64,000 nt of DNA from Thalassotalea sp. HSM 43. GTDB lineage: Bacteria; Pseudomonadota; Gammaproteobacteria; Enterobacterales; Alteromonadaceae. The first letter of the stretch is position 1. Each line of letters begins with the position of its first letter. The notes beneath the pieces are model-generated. The model was given only the letters and a program-made list of their open reading frames with translations. It was not told where the DNA came from and did not search any database. The stretch spans positions 62,001 to 126,000 of the forward strand of contig NZ_CP038493.1 of assembly GCF_004752005.1 (NCBI RefSeq). Direction: 5' to 3'. Made by a program: the position numbers and the translations under genes. Of this stretch, positions 46,767 through 55,991 are shown in pieces.

Positions 46767-46830
46767 AACTCTCACGGCCGAAGCCACAGCCCCCTCAAGG
46801 CTGCGTGTCTACCAATTCCACCACATCCGC
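46746..46830 (-). tRNA. leuU: tRNA-Leu(GAG)
   Basis: An 85-nt class II tRNA with encoded CCA. The acceptor stem is GCGGATG/CATCCGC and the anticodon arm CAGCC-TTGAGGG-GGCTG, giving anticodon GAG. The long variable arm contains TGGCTTCGGCC and the T-arm GAGAGTTCGAGTCTC. It lies 18 nt after secG, as leuU does in E. coli, and is the integration target of the element. Confidence 0.97.
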
Positions 46831-46848
46831 AAAAACGTATGAGGCGAA

Positions 46849-47199
46849 TTAGTTTGGTACGTCGCTCTCTTTTTTGTCGTCGCTTGCAGGTACATCAGAC
46901 GCTGGTGTAGCGCTTTCTACTTGTTCTGCGCCGCCTAAGTTATTCCATTCATCGGTTGCTTTGGTACGCTGTGCAGTCAGGTTACCAAGAATCAAGCTAG
47001 TAACGAAAAAAACCGTTGCCAAAATTGCCGTGGTTTTGGTCATAAAGTTACCAGAACCTGATGAACCAAAAATGGTGGCTGACGAGCCTGCACCGAATGA
47101 TGCGCCCATGTCTGCACCCTTACCTTGTTGAATTAAAATAAAACCAACAAGAATCAAGGCAATGATTAGATAAACAACTAACAATACTTGATACAACAT
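46849..47199 (-). CDS. secG: Protein translocase subunit SecG
   Basis: A 116-aa SecG, the small accessory subunit of SecYEG. It has two helices (VLLVVYLIIALILVGFILIQQG and AILATVFFVTSLILGNL) joined by the conserved GKGADMGASFGAGSS loop. The C-terminal tail is acidic and Ser/Asp-rich. It lies between tpiA (12 nt) and tRNA-Leu. Confidence 0.94.
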   Translation of the reverse strand: MLYQVLLVVYLIIALILVGFILIQQGKGADMGASFGAGSSATIFGSSGSGNFMTKTTAILATVFFVTSLILGNLTAQRTKATDEWNNLGGAEQVESATPASDVPASDDKKESDVPN

Positions 47200-47211
47200 T
47201 ATCTTTAAATC

Positions 47212-47958
47212 CTATTCTGCTGAGCAGATATTACTAAATTCTTCAATTTTTAAACTCGCCCCGCCAATTAGACCACCGTCTATATCAGCTTGGGAGAACA
47301 ATTCTTGGCAGTTACCTGCGTTAACACTACCACCGTACAAAATTGCCGTTGTGTTGGCAATATCTGTGTCAAACGATGCTAGATAACCACGAATAAACTC
47401 GTGGGTTTGTTGCGCGATTTCAGATGAGGCAGTTTTGCCTGTTCCGATTGCCCATACAGGCTCATAAGCAACAACGACATTTTCAAATGCCTGGATACCA
47501 ATTTTATTGATAACCGGATCTAACTGCGACTTTAACACTGTTTCGGTTTCGCCATTCTCGCGTTCCGATTCAGTTTCACCAATACATAAGATGGCGGTAA
47601 GGCCATGGCCTAAAACATGCGCTACTTTATCGGCGACGAGCTCAGAGCTTTCACCATAAATCGCACGTCTTTCTGAATGCCCCAAGATCACGTATTGTAC
47701 CTGTAAATCTTTCAGCATTAAAGCTGAAACTTCACCGGTATAAGCGCCCTTGTCATGTTCGTTCGCATTTTGTGCACCAATCGCAATGTCTTGGTTTGAA
47801 AATGCACTTACAGCATTGGCTAAATAAGGTGCTGAAGGACAAACAATGACCTGTTTGTTTTTTAAAGTCAACGCGTTAAGCGCTTCGCTCATTTCGAGTA
47901 TTAACTTCGAATCGCCGTTCATCTTCCAATTCGCGGCCACAATGGTCTGTCTTGTCAT
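47212..47958 (-). CDS. tpiA: Triosephosphate isomerase
   Basis: A 248-aa TIM-barrel enzyme that interconverts dihydroxyacetone phosphate and glyceraldehyde 3-phosphate. Active-site residues are seen: Lys in NWKMNG, His in ILGHSERR and Glu in VVAYEPVWAIGTG; LYGGSVNAGN is the phosphate site. Its position between glmM and secG differs from E. coli and is common in other marine gammaproteobacteria. Confidence 0.97.
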   Translation of the reverse strand: MTRQTIVAANWKMNGDSKLILEMSEALNALTLKNKQVIVCPSAPYLANAVSAFSNQDIAIGAQNANEHDKGAYTGEVSALMLKDLQVQYVILGHSERRAIYGESSELVADKVAHVLGHGLTAILCIGETESERENGETETVLKSQLDPVINKIGIQAFENVVVAYEPVWAIGTGKTASSEIAQQTHEFIRGYLASFDTDIANTTAILYGGSVNAGNCQELFSQADIDGGLIGGASLKIEEFSNICSAE

Positions 47959-47979
47959 AGCAATTCCCTATTAGAAAAC

Positions 47980-48028
47980 GGCGAGATATTAACAACTGTC
48001 AATTAAAGATACAAGGAAATATCTCGCC
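47980..48028 (-). repeat. Long-loop hairpin between glmM and tpiA
   Basis: GGCGAGATATT and its exact complement, 11 bp each, are 27 nt apart in the glmM-tpiA gap, with the right arm near the tpiA start. A short TTTTC follows on the minus strand. It may be a weak terminator or an mRNA control element. Confidence 0.45.
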
Positions 48029-48133
48029 TACCAGTTTGTTTGCTTAAATTAGCAACACATTTATTACAAATTCAACACATTAGCTTTGGCTTGATTTACG
48101 TTTCACCAATACCTATGCCGAACATAATATCAC

Positions 48134-49480
48134 TTAGTGTTCAGCACCTGCGGCTTTAACAGCGTCAGCGATAACATTCGCTAAGCGCGACACTTCGGCC
48201 ACTTCAGGTCCTTCCACCATAACGCGGATTAACGGTTCAGTACCGGATTTACGTAACAGTACTCGACCTCGCCCAACTAATTCTGTTTCTACTTCATCAA
48301 CACTTTGCTTAACTCTGTCATCATTAAGCGGGTCAGTGTATTCATTGAACCTAACATTAACCAATATCTGCGGTAACTTAGTCATACCAGATTTTAACTG
48401 AGCCAGTGTCTTACCTGACTGGCAAATGGCTTCAAGCACATTAAGGGCGGCAACGATACCATCACCGGTAGAGGTGCAATCTAGGTTAATGATATGGCCA
48501 GAATTTTCAGCGCCAAGCTTCCAACCTTTTTGTTTCAGTTGTTCCATGACATAACGGTCACCAACTTTGGCGCGGCTAAATTCAATATCAAGTGATTGCA
48601 GTGCCAGTTCTAGGCCCATATTACTCATCAGAGTACCAACCACACCGCCGACTAATGTTTCGCGATCTTGTGCGTTCTTAGCCATGATATAGATAAGTTC
48701 ATCACCATCCACAATATCACCATTGTGATCAACCATCATCAAGCGGTCACCGTCGCCATCAAGGGCGATACCTAGATCCGCTTGTTGCTCAAGCACTAAC
48801 TTGGCAATATTAGAGGTAGATGTTGCACCGCAATCGTCGTTAATGTTGATGCCATTTGGCTCGCAGCCGTATTCAATCACTTCAGCGCCCAGCTCACGAA
48901 ATACCGCAGGGGCGATGTGGTAAGTGGCACCATTGGCGCAATCAACGACGATTTTCAAACCATTTAGAGAGTATTCTGATGGGAAGTTACTCTTACAAAA
49001 TTCAATGTATCGACCAGCGGCATCATCGATGCGCACTGCCTTACCAAGTTTGGCGGAATGGACGCAATCCATGTCTTCATCGAGCATACGTTCGATTTGT
49101 AACTCGACCTCGTCAGGTAGCTTTTCACCAGACGTTGAGAAAAACTTAATACCGTTATCATAAAAAGGATTGTGTGAGGCACTGATGACAATCCCCGCTT
49201 CTGCGCGGAATGTTTTGGTGAGATAGGCAATGGCCGGTGTTGGCATTGGTCCCATCAAACCGATGTCGATGCCTGCAGCTGAAAAGCCAGCTTCTAGTGC
49301 AGACTCAAGCATATAACCTGAAATACGAGTATCTTTGCCTATCAGTACTTTTTGCGTGCCTTGTGTTGCCAAAACTTTACCAGCAGCCCAACCAAGCTTC
49401 ATAACAAACTCTGGAGAAATTGGCGCTTTGCCGACCAGTCCGCGTACACCATCGGTACCAAAATATTTTCTTTCAGACAA
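48134..49480 (-). CDS. glmM: Phosphoglucosamine mutase
   Basis: A 448-aa enzyme that converts glucosamine 6-phosphate to glucosamine 1-phosphate for peptidoglycan and LPS precursors. The phosphoserine is Ser102 in [13 protein letters not shown]; the metal loop is [13 protein letters not shown], the sugar loop GAENSGH, and the phosphate loop [12 protein letters not shown]. It starts with [10 protein letters not shown], as in the family. It follows folP, as in E. coli. Confidence 0.97.
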   Translation of the reverse strand: MSERKYFGTDGVRGLVGKAPISPEFVMKLGWAAGKVLATQGTQKVLIGKDTRISGYMLESALEAGFSAAGIDIGLMGPMPTPAIAYLTKTFRAEAGIVISASHNPFYDNGIKFFSTSGEKLPDEVELQIERMLDEDMDCVHSAKLGKAVRIDDAAGRYIEFCKSNFPSEYSLNGLKIVVDCANGATYHIAPAVFRELGAEVIEYGCEPNGININDDCGATSTSNIAKLVLEQQADLGIALDGDGDRLMMVDHNGDIVDGDELIYIMAKNAQDRETLVGGVVGTLMSNMGLELALQSLDIEFSRAKVGDRYVMEQLKQKGWKLGAENSGHIINLDCTSTGDGIVAALNVLEAICQSGKTLAQLKSGMTKLPQILVNVRFNEYTDPLNDDRVKQSVDEVETELVGRGRVLLRKSGTEPLIRVMVEGPEVAEVSRLANVIADAVKAAGAEH

Positions 49481-49540
49481 ATTACTGTCTCCTAATTGTT
49501 TTTAAAATTGTAGAATAAATCTTTGTAACTTATAAAATTA

Positions 49541-50368
49541 TTATCGTCTAAATTGCAGCGTTTTGTTCAAAACAGCTAACGCATCGACGGTTTCTTTGAC
49601 ATCATGCACTCGAATGATATTCGCGCCATGCAATGCAGCAATGACTGCTGCCGATAAACTACCGGCAAGACGTTGTTCTACCTCGCAATTCAGCAAATTG
49701 CCAATCATCGATTTACGTGACATGCCAGATAGTATTGGTAACCCCATGCAAGCTAGCTCCTGTTGTCGAGCCAGTAATTCATAGTTTTGTTCCAGGGTTT
49801 TACCAAAGCCATAGCCCGGATCGATAATGATTCGCTCTCGCTCAATGCCTGCCGCAACACACTGTGCTATTCGGTCATTAAAAAAATCGAGTAAATCGCC
49901 AATCACATCACTGTATTGCGGATCATGTTGCATGGTGCGTGGCATGCCTTGCATATGCATTAAACAGACCGGTAATTCACACTCAGCAACCACCGCTAGG
50001 CAACCAGGGTTTTGCAGTGCTCGCACATCATTAATTAAGCCCGCCCCCGCAGCAATGGCTTGGCGCATAACTTCAGCTTTGCTGGTATCAACTGAGACTA
50101 TGGTATCAAAACGGCGAGTAATCGCCTCGATAACCGGAATGACGCGTTGTAGCTCTTGTTGTAAATCAACGTCAGCCGCACCAGGTCGAGTAGACTCACC
50201 ACCAACATCAATAATCGTCGCGCCATCGGCTAGCATTTGCTCAACTTGCTTTAAGGCATTTTCAATCGAGTTGAACTGACCGCCGTCGGAAAAGGAATCT
50301 GGCGTTACATTAAGAATCCCCATCACTTGTGGTGAGGTTATATCGAGTTGTTTTTCAGCAAATAGCAT
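49541..50368 (-). CDS. folP: Dihydropteroate synthase
   Basis: A 275-aa TIM-barrel enzyme of folate synthesis, the sulfonamide target. Signatures: MGILNVTPDSFSDGGQF, VDVGGESTRPGA (read as DVGGESTRPGA), IIDPGYGFGKT and GMSRKSMIG. It lies between ftsH and glmM. A terminator after ftsH suggests folP-glmM has its own promoter in the 244-bp gap. Confidence 0.96.
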   Translation of the reverse strand: MLFAEKQLDITSPQVMGILNVTPDSFSDGGQFNSIENALKQVEQMLADGATIIDVGGESTRPGAADVDLQQELQRVIPVIEAITRRFDTIVSVDTSKAEVMRQAIAAGAGLINDVRALQNPGCLAVVAECELPVCLMHMQGMPRTMQHDPQYSDVIGDLLDFFNDRIAQCVAAGIERERIIIDPGYGFGKTLEQNYELLARQQELACMGLPILSGMSRKSMIGNLLNCEVEQRLAGSLSAAVIAALHGANIIRVHDVKETVDALAVLNKTLQFRR

Positions 50369-50556
50369 GGTTTAAGGCGGTGTCTTATCGAGATTGTTAT
50401 TGGTTTTGCCGTATATTATAGAAGAGGCTGTTATTCAATGACAACGAATTCTCGCAAACATTCTCAATGTAATACCCATCCACCAATAACTTTCATTGGC
50501 CAAAGTTCAAAATGCGGCTTTTTTTGCGATACGAACAAACTAATTTTCGGGCAAAT

Positions 50557-50583
50557 AAAAACCCGCCATATAGCGGGTTTTTG
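50557..50583 (-). terminator. Terminator of rlmE-ftsH
   Basis: AAAAACCCGC, ATAT, GCGGGTTTTT, 30 bp after the ftsH stop. Confidence 0.88.
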
Positions 50584-50612
50584 TAGATTGACCTAGAAGC
50601 TAAATTTAGCTT

Positions 50613-52535
50613 TTAGTTCGCTGGTTCGTCAGCTGGATTATTAACATCCGGGTTGCTTGGCTTAACCGAGCTTGCTGGTGGTGTGCTGTCGTTACGATTT
50701 TCATCACCATAACCTTTCGGTGCACGGACATCGACACGAGCCATCAAATCATCAATTTGATCAGCATCGATGGTTTCGTATTTCATAAGCGCATCTTTCA
50801 TTGAGTGCAAGATATCCATGTTGTTTTTAAGAATATCTTCTGCTCGTTTGTAGTTGCGTTCAATGATGGTACGAACTTCATCATCAATATCTTTGGCAGT
50901 CTCGTCAGACATATGCTTGTGTTGTGCAGCGCTACGACCAAGGAACACTTCGCCCTCTTCTTCTGCATACAACATTGGCCCCATCTTGTCAGATAGACCC
51001 CACTGGGTAACCATCTTACGAGCGATTTCAGTGGCACGCTCAATATCGTTAGATGCGCCTGTTGACACCTTGTCAGAACCATAGATGACATCTTCAGCAA
51101 TTCGACCACCGTAAAGCGATGACACCATGCTTTCTAGATGCATCTTGCTGTGACTTACTCTATCTTTTTCTGGCAAGTACATGGTTACACCTAAGGCGCG
51201 ACCACGAGGAATGATACTTACTTTGTACACCGGATCATGCTCAGGTACCATACGACCAACGATTGCGTGACCAGCTTCATGATACGCAGTCATTTCTTTT
51301 TCTGACTCGCTCATCACCATAGAGCGACGTTCTGCGCCCATCATGATTTTGTCTTTGGCTTTATCAAACTCAACCATAGACACCATGCGACGACTGGTAC
51401 GGGCGGCAAATAATGCAGCTTCGTTTACCAAGTTAGCAAGATCGGCACCACTAAAGCCTGGTGTACCACGGGCAATAACCGCGGCATCGACGTCATCAGC
51501 AATTGGCACTTTACGCATGTGTACTTTAAGAATTTGTTCACGACCACGAATATCAGGTAGACCAACAGTAACTTGACGGTCAAAACGGCCAGGACGTAAT
51601 AAGGCCGGATCCAATACATCAGGACGGTTAGTCGCGGCAATCACGATGACCCCTTCAGTACCTTCAAAACCATCCATTTCTACCAACATTTGGTTCAATG
51701 TTTGCTCACGTTCATCGTGACCACCACCAAGACCGGCGCCACGTTGGCGACCTACCGCATCGATTTCATCAATGAAGATAATGCACGGTGCAGATTTTTT
51801 CGCTTGGTCAAACATATCACGTACACGCGATGCACCAACACCAACAAACATCTCGACAAAGTCAGAACCTGAGATAGAGAAGAATGGCACTTTCGCTTCA
51901 CCGGCAATCGCTTTGGCCAATAGGGTTTTACCCGTACCAGGTTGACCAACCATTAAAATACCTGAAGGAATGCGACCACCTAATTTTTGGAATTTCGATG
52001 GATCACGCAAGTAATCAACCAACTCCGCAACTTCTTCTTTTGCTTCGTCACAACCTGCAACGTCGGCAAACGTTGTTTTGATTTGATCGTCAGATAACAG
52101 GCGCGCTTTAGACTTACCAAAGCTCATGGCGCCTTTACCGCCACCACCTTGCATTTGGCGCATGAAGAATATCCAAATACCAATCAATAACAACATTGGG
52201 AACCAGTTGATAAAAATACTGGCAAGAAGACTTGGCTCTTCCGGTGGAACACCCTGTACTTTGACGTTATTTTGAATCAAATCATTGAGCAAATCTTTGT
52301 CATATTGGGTAGGGATCATTGTCGTGAATGTTTGACCATTGCGCATTTTGCCATTGATAACACCATTGGCTTCAATGTTCACTTCACCGACCTGTCCCGA
52401 ACGGGTATCAGAAATAAATTGGGTATAATCAAGCTTTGCGTCAGCCGTGTTGCTAGGCGTAAAGCTTTGAAAAACCGACATTAATACTATAGCTATCACT
52501 AGCCATAAAATAAGATTTTTAACCATATCGCTCAA
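50613..52535 (-). CDS. ftsH: ATP-dependent zinc metalloprotease FtsH
   Basis: A 640-aa membrane-bound AAA+ protease that degrades LpxC, sigma-32 and misassembled membrane proteins. Two N-terminal helices ([18 protein letters not shown] and [21 protein letters not shown] region) bracket a periplasmic domain. Walker A is GQPGTGKT, Walker [12 protein letters not shown], the second-region arginine lies in [14 protein letters not shown], and the zinc site is HEAGH (about residue 415). The Pro/Asn-rich tail is typical. It follows rlmE by about 120 nt. Confidence 0.97.
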   Translation of the reverse strand: MSDMVKNLILWLVIAIVLMSVFQSFTPSNTADAKLDYTQFISDTRSGQVGEVNIEANGVINGKMRNGQTFTTMIPTQYDKDLLNDLIQNNVKVQGVPPEEPSLLASIFINWFPMLLLIGIWIFFMRQMQGGGGKGAMSFGKSKARLLSDDQIKTTFADVAGCDEAKEEVAELVDYLRDPSKFQKLGGRIPSGILMVGQPGTGKTLLAKAIAGEAKVPFFSISGSDFVEMFVGVGASRVRDMFDQAKKSAPCIIFIDEIDAVGRQRGAGLGGGHDEREQTLNQMLVEMDGFEGTEGVIVIAATNRPDVLDPALLRPGRFDRQVTVGLPDIRGREQILKVHMRKVPIADDVDAAVIARGTPGFSGADLANLVNEAALFAARTSRRMVSMVEFDKAKDKIMMGAERRSMVMSESEKEMTAYHEAGHAIVGRMVPEHDPVYKVSIIPRGRALGVTMYLPEKDRVSHSKMHLESMVSSLYGGRIAEDVIYGSDKVSTGASNDIERATEIARKMVTQWGLSDKMGPMLYAEEEGEVFLGRSAAQHKHMSDETAKDIDDEVRTIIERNYKRAEDILKNNMDILHSMKDALMKYETIDADQIDDLMARVDVRAPKGYGDENRNDSTPPASSVKPSNPDVNNPADEPAN

Positions 52536-52655
52536 TGTGAGGACCTCTTGTATAGCTTACTTTGCGATGATTCTTAGACTTGTTTACTTGTTTAAATAAG
52601 GGCTTTAATTCGTAATTTCAAGCTCTTATTATAAAGTATTGCTAATGTAACTCTA

Positions 52656-53291
52656 CTACAGTTTGTAACCTGTAGCCACTATATATACTTCGCGAGAACG
52701 TGGACGCGATGATTCAGGTTTACGGGTTTTCACCACGGTAAAGCAATTTCGTACGTCTTTCATGTACTGATCGAATCCCTCTCCCTGAAATACTTTGACA
52801 ACAAAACTGCCATTTTTCTTCAAAACTTGATGACACATATCCAATGCCAGCTCGACCAAATACATGTTTCGAGCCTGATCGGTGGCTTCGTTACCACTGA
52901 AGTTATGTGCCATATCTGACATCACCACATCAACGTTCTTGCCATCGATACGTGCCAATAAGGTATCAAGTACCTCATCTTCACGAAAATCGCCTTGCAA
53001 AAACGCAACGCCAGGTAATGGTTCCATTGGTAAAATATCACAGGCAATCACGTCACCATTATCACCAACAACTTTTACCGCATACTCAGACCAGCCGCCA
53101 GGTGCTGCACCTAGGTCTACGACTTTCATACCTTTTTTGATCAACTTATCTTTATTATTGATCTCTTCAATTTTAAATACCGCGCGTGAACGTAAACCAA
53201 GCTTTTGCGCTTTCTTTACGTATTCATCATCAAAATGCTCTTGCATCCAACGATTTGAACTGACACTGCGGCCTTTTTTCGGTTTGCTCAT
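52656..53291 (-). CDS. rlmE: 23S rRNA 2'-O-methyltransferase RlmE
   Basis: A 211-aa RrmJ/FtsJ enzyme that methylates U2552 of 23S rRNA. The SAM site is [15 protein letters not shown] (about residues 58-72); [10 protein letters not shown] and [12 protein letters not shown] carry catalytic Asp and Lys. It is the first gene of rlmE-ftsH and divergent from yhbY, as in E. coli. Confidence 0.96.
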   Translation of the reverse strand: MSKPKKGRSVSSNRWMQEHFDDEYVKKAQKLGLRSRAVFKIEEINNKDKLIKKGMKVVDLGAAPGGWSEYAVKVVGDNGDVIACDILPMEPLPGVAFLQGDFREDEVLDTLLARIDGKNVDVVMSDMAHNFSGNEATDQARNMYLVELALDMCHQVLKKNGSFVVKVFQGEGFDQYMKDVRNCFTVVKTRKPESSRPRSREVYIVATGYKL

Positions 53292-53381
53292 AAATTAACG
53301 ATTTGTCACCATTAAAATTAGTATTAATCTCAAGATGGCGTTAAAATGTCTGTAATTCAAGTCAGTTAAACGAATATTTTA

Positions 53382-53678
53382 ATGAATCTTTCAAAAAAAC
53401 AAGTTAATTATTTAAAAGGTTTGGCGCACAGCCTTAAACCTGTTGTTTTATTAGGCACTAACGGTTTAACCGAAGGTGTGGTTGCCGAGATTGACGGCGC
53501 ATTAAATCACCATGAGTTAATTAAGGTGAAAATCCCGACAGACGACCGTGAAGTAAAGCAATTGATAATTGACGCTATCGTGCGCGAAACTAACGCAGTA
53601 AAGATCCAAACCATAGGTAAAACCTTAATTATCTATCGTCAAAGTGACGAGAAAAAGATTGAGATCCCACGTATCTAA
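53382..53678 (+). CDS. yhbY: Ribosome assembly RNA-binding protein YhbY
   Basis: A 98-aa CRM-domain protein that associates with the pre-50S subunit. The family pattern KQVNYLKGLAHSLKPVVLLGTNGLTEGV (read in parts) and the GxxG-like loop are present. It is the only plus-strand gene of the backbone cluster; a short hairpin (53688-53708) follows. Confidence 0.94.
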   Translation: MNLSKKQVNYLKGLAHSLKPVVLLGTNGLTEGVVAEIDGALNHHELIKVKIPTDDREVKQLIIDAIVRETNAVKIQTIGKTLIIYRQSDEKKIEIPRI

Positions 53679-53687
53679 TACGACTCG

Positions 53688-53708
53688 CTGACAGCGCAAC
53701 GCTGTCAG
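53688..53708 (+). terminator. Hairpin after yhbY
   Basis: CTGACAGCG-CAA-CGCTGTCAG, 9-bp perfect stem 9 nt after the stop, with only a weak T-tract. Confidence 0.5.
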
Positions 53709-53806
53709 CAAATCTTCCTTACCATGTTAAACCATTAAGTTAATGACTATCCGCTATCGTTAGTCGGTTATTCTAATAGCCCGATAGCTATCAACGAACC
53801 ATTTTG

Positions 53807-54031
53807 CTACTGCACATTAAATACATTTAGCAACTCATCGACTGTTTGTATGCCTTTCATATCTGCTTGGCCAAAGCGAATACCGTAAACTTCTTGTAGC
53901 TCTATTATTAACTCCACCAATGTAAATGAGTTATCGACAAGTTCAGTTAACTTCGCATCCAACGCAATATCCTGAGTTTCACAACTTAAAATACTTGCCA
54001 TATCGTTTAAAAATACGTGATGACTGATCAT
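53807..54031 (-). CDS. Free-standing acyl carrier protein
   Basis: A 74-aa carrier protein. Ser35 in ELVDNSFTLVELIIELQEVYG is at the phosphopantetheine position (family consensus D-S-L followed by helix 2; here Asn-Ser-Phe). Helical content and length fit ACP/PCP domains. It is the last gene of a set that also encodes its own Sfp-type activating enzyme, a ligase and a reductase, so it most likely carries the intermediate of that pathway and not fatty acid synthesis in general. Confidence 0.78.
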   Translation of the reverse strand: MISHHVFLNDMASILSCETQDIALDAKLTELVDNSFTLVELIIELQEVYGIRFGQADMKGIQTVDELLNVFNVQ

Positions 54032-54131
54032 GTTCTCTCTCCTAATAAATTTGATCCGTTTACCATGAGTTTAATGCTTATCTCGTTTACGCCTCGATAC
54101 AAACGACAAGACGCTGCCGAATAGCCTTGTA

Positions 54132-54749
54132 TTATTGTTTGCAATGACACACAGCCAAGGCGAGTGCTCCATCTTGCAAATCATAATGGCGATACTGAAA
54201 TTGTAATGTTTGCCACTTTTTGTGAATTGCGACACCCGTATGGTTACATGCAGGGCGCAGCAAATAATCAATAAAGGCTGTCTGATATCGACTTGGGGTT
54301 GCTTTGTATAGCGCTTCCTTAATGCTCCACAATCTGATGCTTTGACGCCATTGTTTGGGTATGCAAAGAGATTGCATTTGCTTGACTTCGTTTGCCGTTA
54401 AGAACCAGCGCCAAGAATTCTGCGAGACCGAGTGCCAAGGCTCGAAATCAATACCCACGCCCTTTGCGTCTAAAGCACAACAGGCCACTGACATTTTGCT
54501 ACTGTGGCTTAATGAAAAGATGCTATTGGGGAACACTAAACTGGATGTGTCAGGGTTGTGTATACCGCTCATCTTGGTCATAACTTGTTTGAGAGCGCGT
54601 CGTGACACACACCATTGATGCCGCGCTGCAGCGGTCGATTTTTGTTGTAATTGTGCTATTTCACCAGGGTATAAATCGGAAACTAATACCGGCCTTGTTT
54701 CGCTGACAATCTCGGCGAGATTACAGGCTGTTGAGTATTCCCCTTGCAT
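54132..54749 (-). CDS. Sfp-type 4'-phosphopantetheinyl transferase
   Basis: A 205-aa enzyme that transfers phosphopantetheine from CoA to carrier proteins. Motifs: SLSHSSKMSVACCA (substrate loop), GVGIDFEPW (metal-binding Asp and Glu) and LWSIKEALYKA (third motif, about 145-155). It begins 1 nt after the reductase stop and probably serves the small ACP encoded about 100 nt downstream. Confidence 0.85.
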   Translation of the reverse strand: MQGEYSTACNLAEIVSETRPVLVSDLYPGEIAQLQQKSTAAARHQWCVSRRALKQVMTKMSGIHNPDTSSLVFPNSIFSLSHSSKMSVACCALDAKGVGIDFEPWHSVSQNSWRWFLTANEVKQMQSLCIPKQWRQSIRLWSIKEALYKATPSRYQTAFIDYLLRPACNHTGVAIHKKWQTLQFQYRHYDLQDGALALAVCHCKQ

Positions 54750-54750
54750 A

Positions 54751-55890
54751 TTAGCCTCCTTTTACGCTTTTATCTTTGCTAAGTCGGCTACGCCAATTGG
54801 ATTGCACCAATTGCTTGCAAATATTCGGTAGGACACCTCGAATATCAAGATCATCATGCTGGCCTATCAATTGCAATGTACGCCTATTTTCAACCTGCTT
54901 AACCACATAGAGCTGTGCCGCAAACGGTGCCATGATATCGATAGCCTGAGATAATACGGAACCCAGTTCCTTAGTGCCATGTCGCAATTTTTGAAATGCC
55001 TGAAAATCAACCAATCTAGGTTGCAATATTTGGCGTTCCCTAAATGGCAGCATTTTCGAAAATTCGCTATAAAGACCTTTGATTAATTGCGCAAGCGTGA
55101 AGGTATGACGTTGATCCGCACTCAAATTATAAAAACCATCGCTGCCATGACGAAACGCCGTGAAAACCAAATGCGCTGTTTGCTGCCTAGTTGTCAGATA
55201 AATCGGCGTGTCCGCATCGCCAGGCATAACCGCCAGCAAACCGTAATAGAATAGTCTTAAGGTGTGATGAAAAACGTTATGCTGACTTACGCGACCACTG
55301 GCGTCATCCGCGGCAATGGTCGCGACTCGCAATATTTGCCACGGCAAGTGATTAAACTCTGCGGTGATCATCGACTCCATCATGTATTTTGAACGATCGT
55401 ATTGATTAGCGAAGGTGTTCGCTGGACGCAAAGGTTGTTCTTTAAGCAAGGTTGTCTGTGTGCCGCTGACATAAATAGTACTTAATACGCTAATTTTCTG
55501 CAGTTCAGTGCATTGCTCCGCAAACTGTAGTAATTTTTTTGTCCCTATCACATTAACCTGATGCGCTGTATTGGCATCAACCGCAAAGTTAGTCACCGCT
55601 GCGGTATGTATGATCGCGAAAATACCAAGTTTGTTTATGTCTTTAAATGGTTGTTCCTCATTAAGGTCACCAAAGTAAAACTTACATCGATTGTTATTCA
55701 AAAACTTCGCCATCTTGCGTTTCTTAGTCGCTATTTCAATCTGGCTTGTTGCCCGCATCCACAAATATAGGGGACTATTTGAATGGGCTATCAGCTGTTC
55801 GACAATGGCCTGACCTAAGTAACCGTCAGCGCCGGTTATTAACACGCCACCCTGTGGACGCTTATGCTTGTCTTTGTGCAGTTCCGTCAT
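54751..55890 (-). CDS. Thioester-reductase-like SDR oxidoreductase
   Basis: A 379-aa extended short-chain dehydrogenase. The nucleotide site is VLITGADGYLGQAIVEQL (about residues 16-33), the Ser/Tyr/Lys set is in VLSTIYVSG and YDRSKYMMES, and HTAAVTNF is the usual mid-domain motif. This pattern is shared by the reductive-release domains of NRPS/PKS and by fatty acyl reductases. The neighbours suggest it reduces a carrier-bound acyl thioester to aldehyde or alcohol, which is inference; a plain epimerase/dehydratase is the alternative. Confidence 0.72.
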   Translation of the reverse strand: MTELHKDKHKRPQGGVLITGADGYLGQAIVEQLIAHSNSPLYLWMRATSQIEIATKKRKMAKFLNNNRCKFYFGDLNEEQPFKDINKLGIFAIIHTAAVTNFAVDANTAHQVNVIGTKKLLQFAEQCTELQKISVLSTIYVSGTQTTLLKEQPLRPANTFANQYDRSKYMMESMITAEFNHLPWQILRVATIAADDASGRVSQHNVFHHTLRLFYYGLLAVMPGDADTPIYLTTRQQTAHLVFTAFRHGSDGFYNLSADQRHTFTLAQLIKGLYSEFSKMLPFRERQILQPRLVDFQAFQKLRHGTKELGSVLSQAIDIMAPFAAQLYVVKQVENRRTLQLIGQHDDLDIRGVLPNICKQLVQSNWRSRLSKDKSVKGG

Positions 55891-55991
55891 ATGCTACTCC
55901 TGCGTTTATTTTTGCTGTGTGTGATGAGATACATCATTGGCTCGTCCTATCACCAATAGAGGTTTTGGATACCTTGCCAATGTTAATAAGC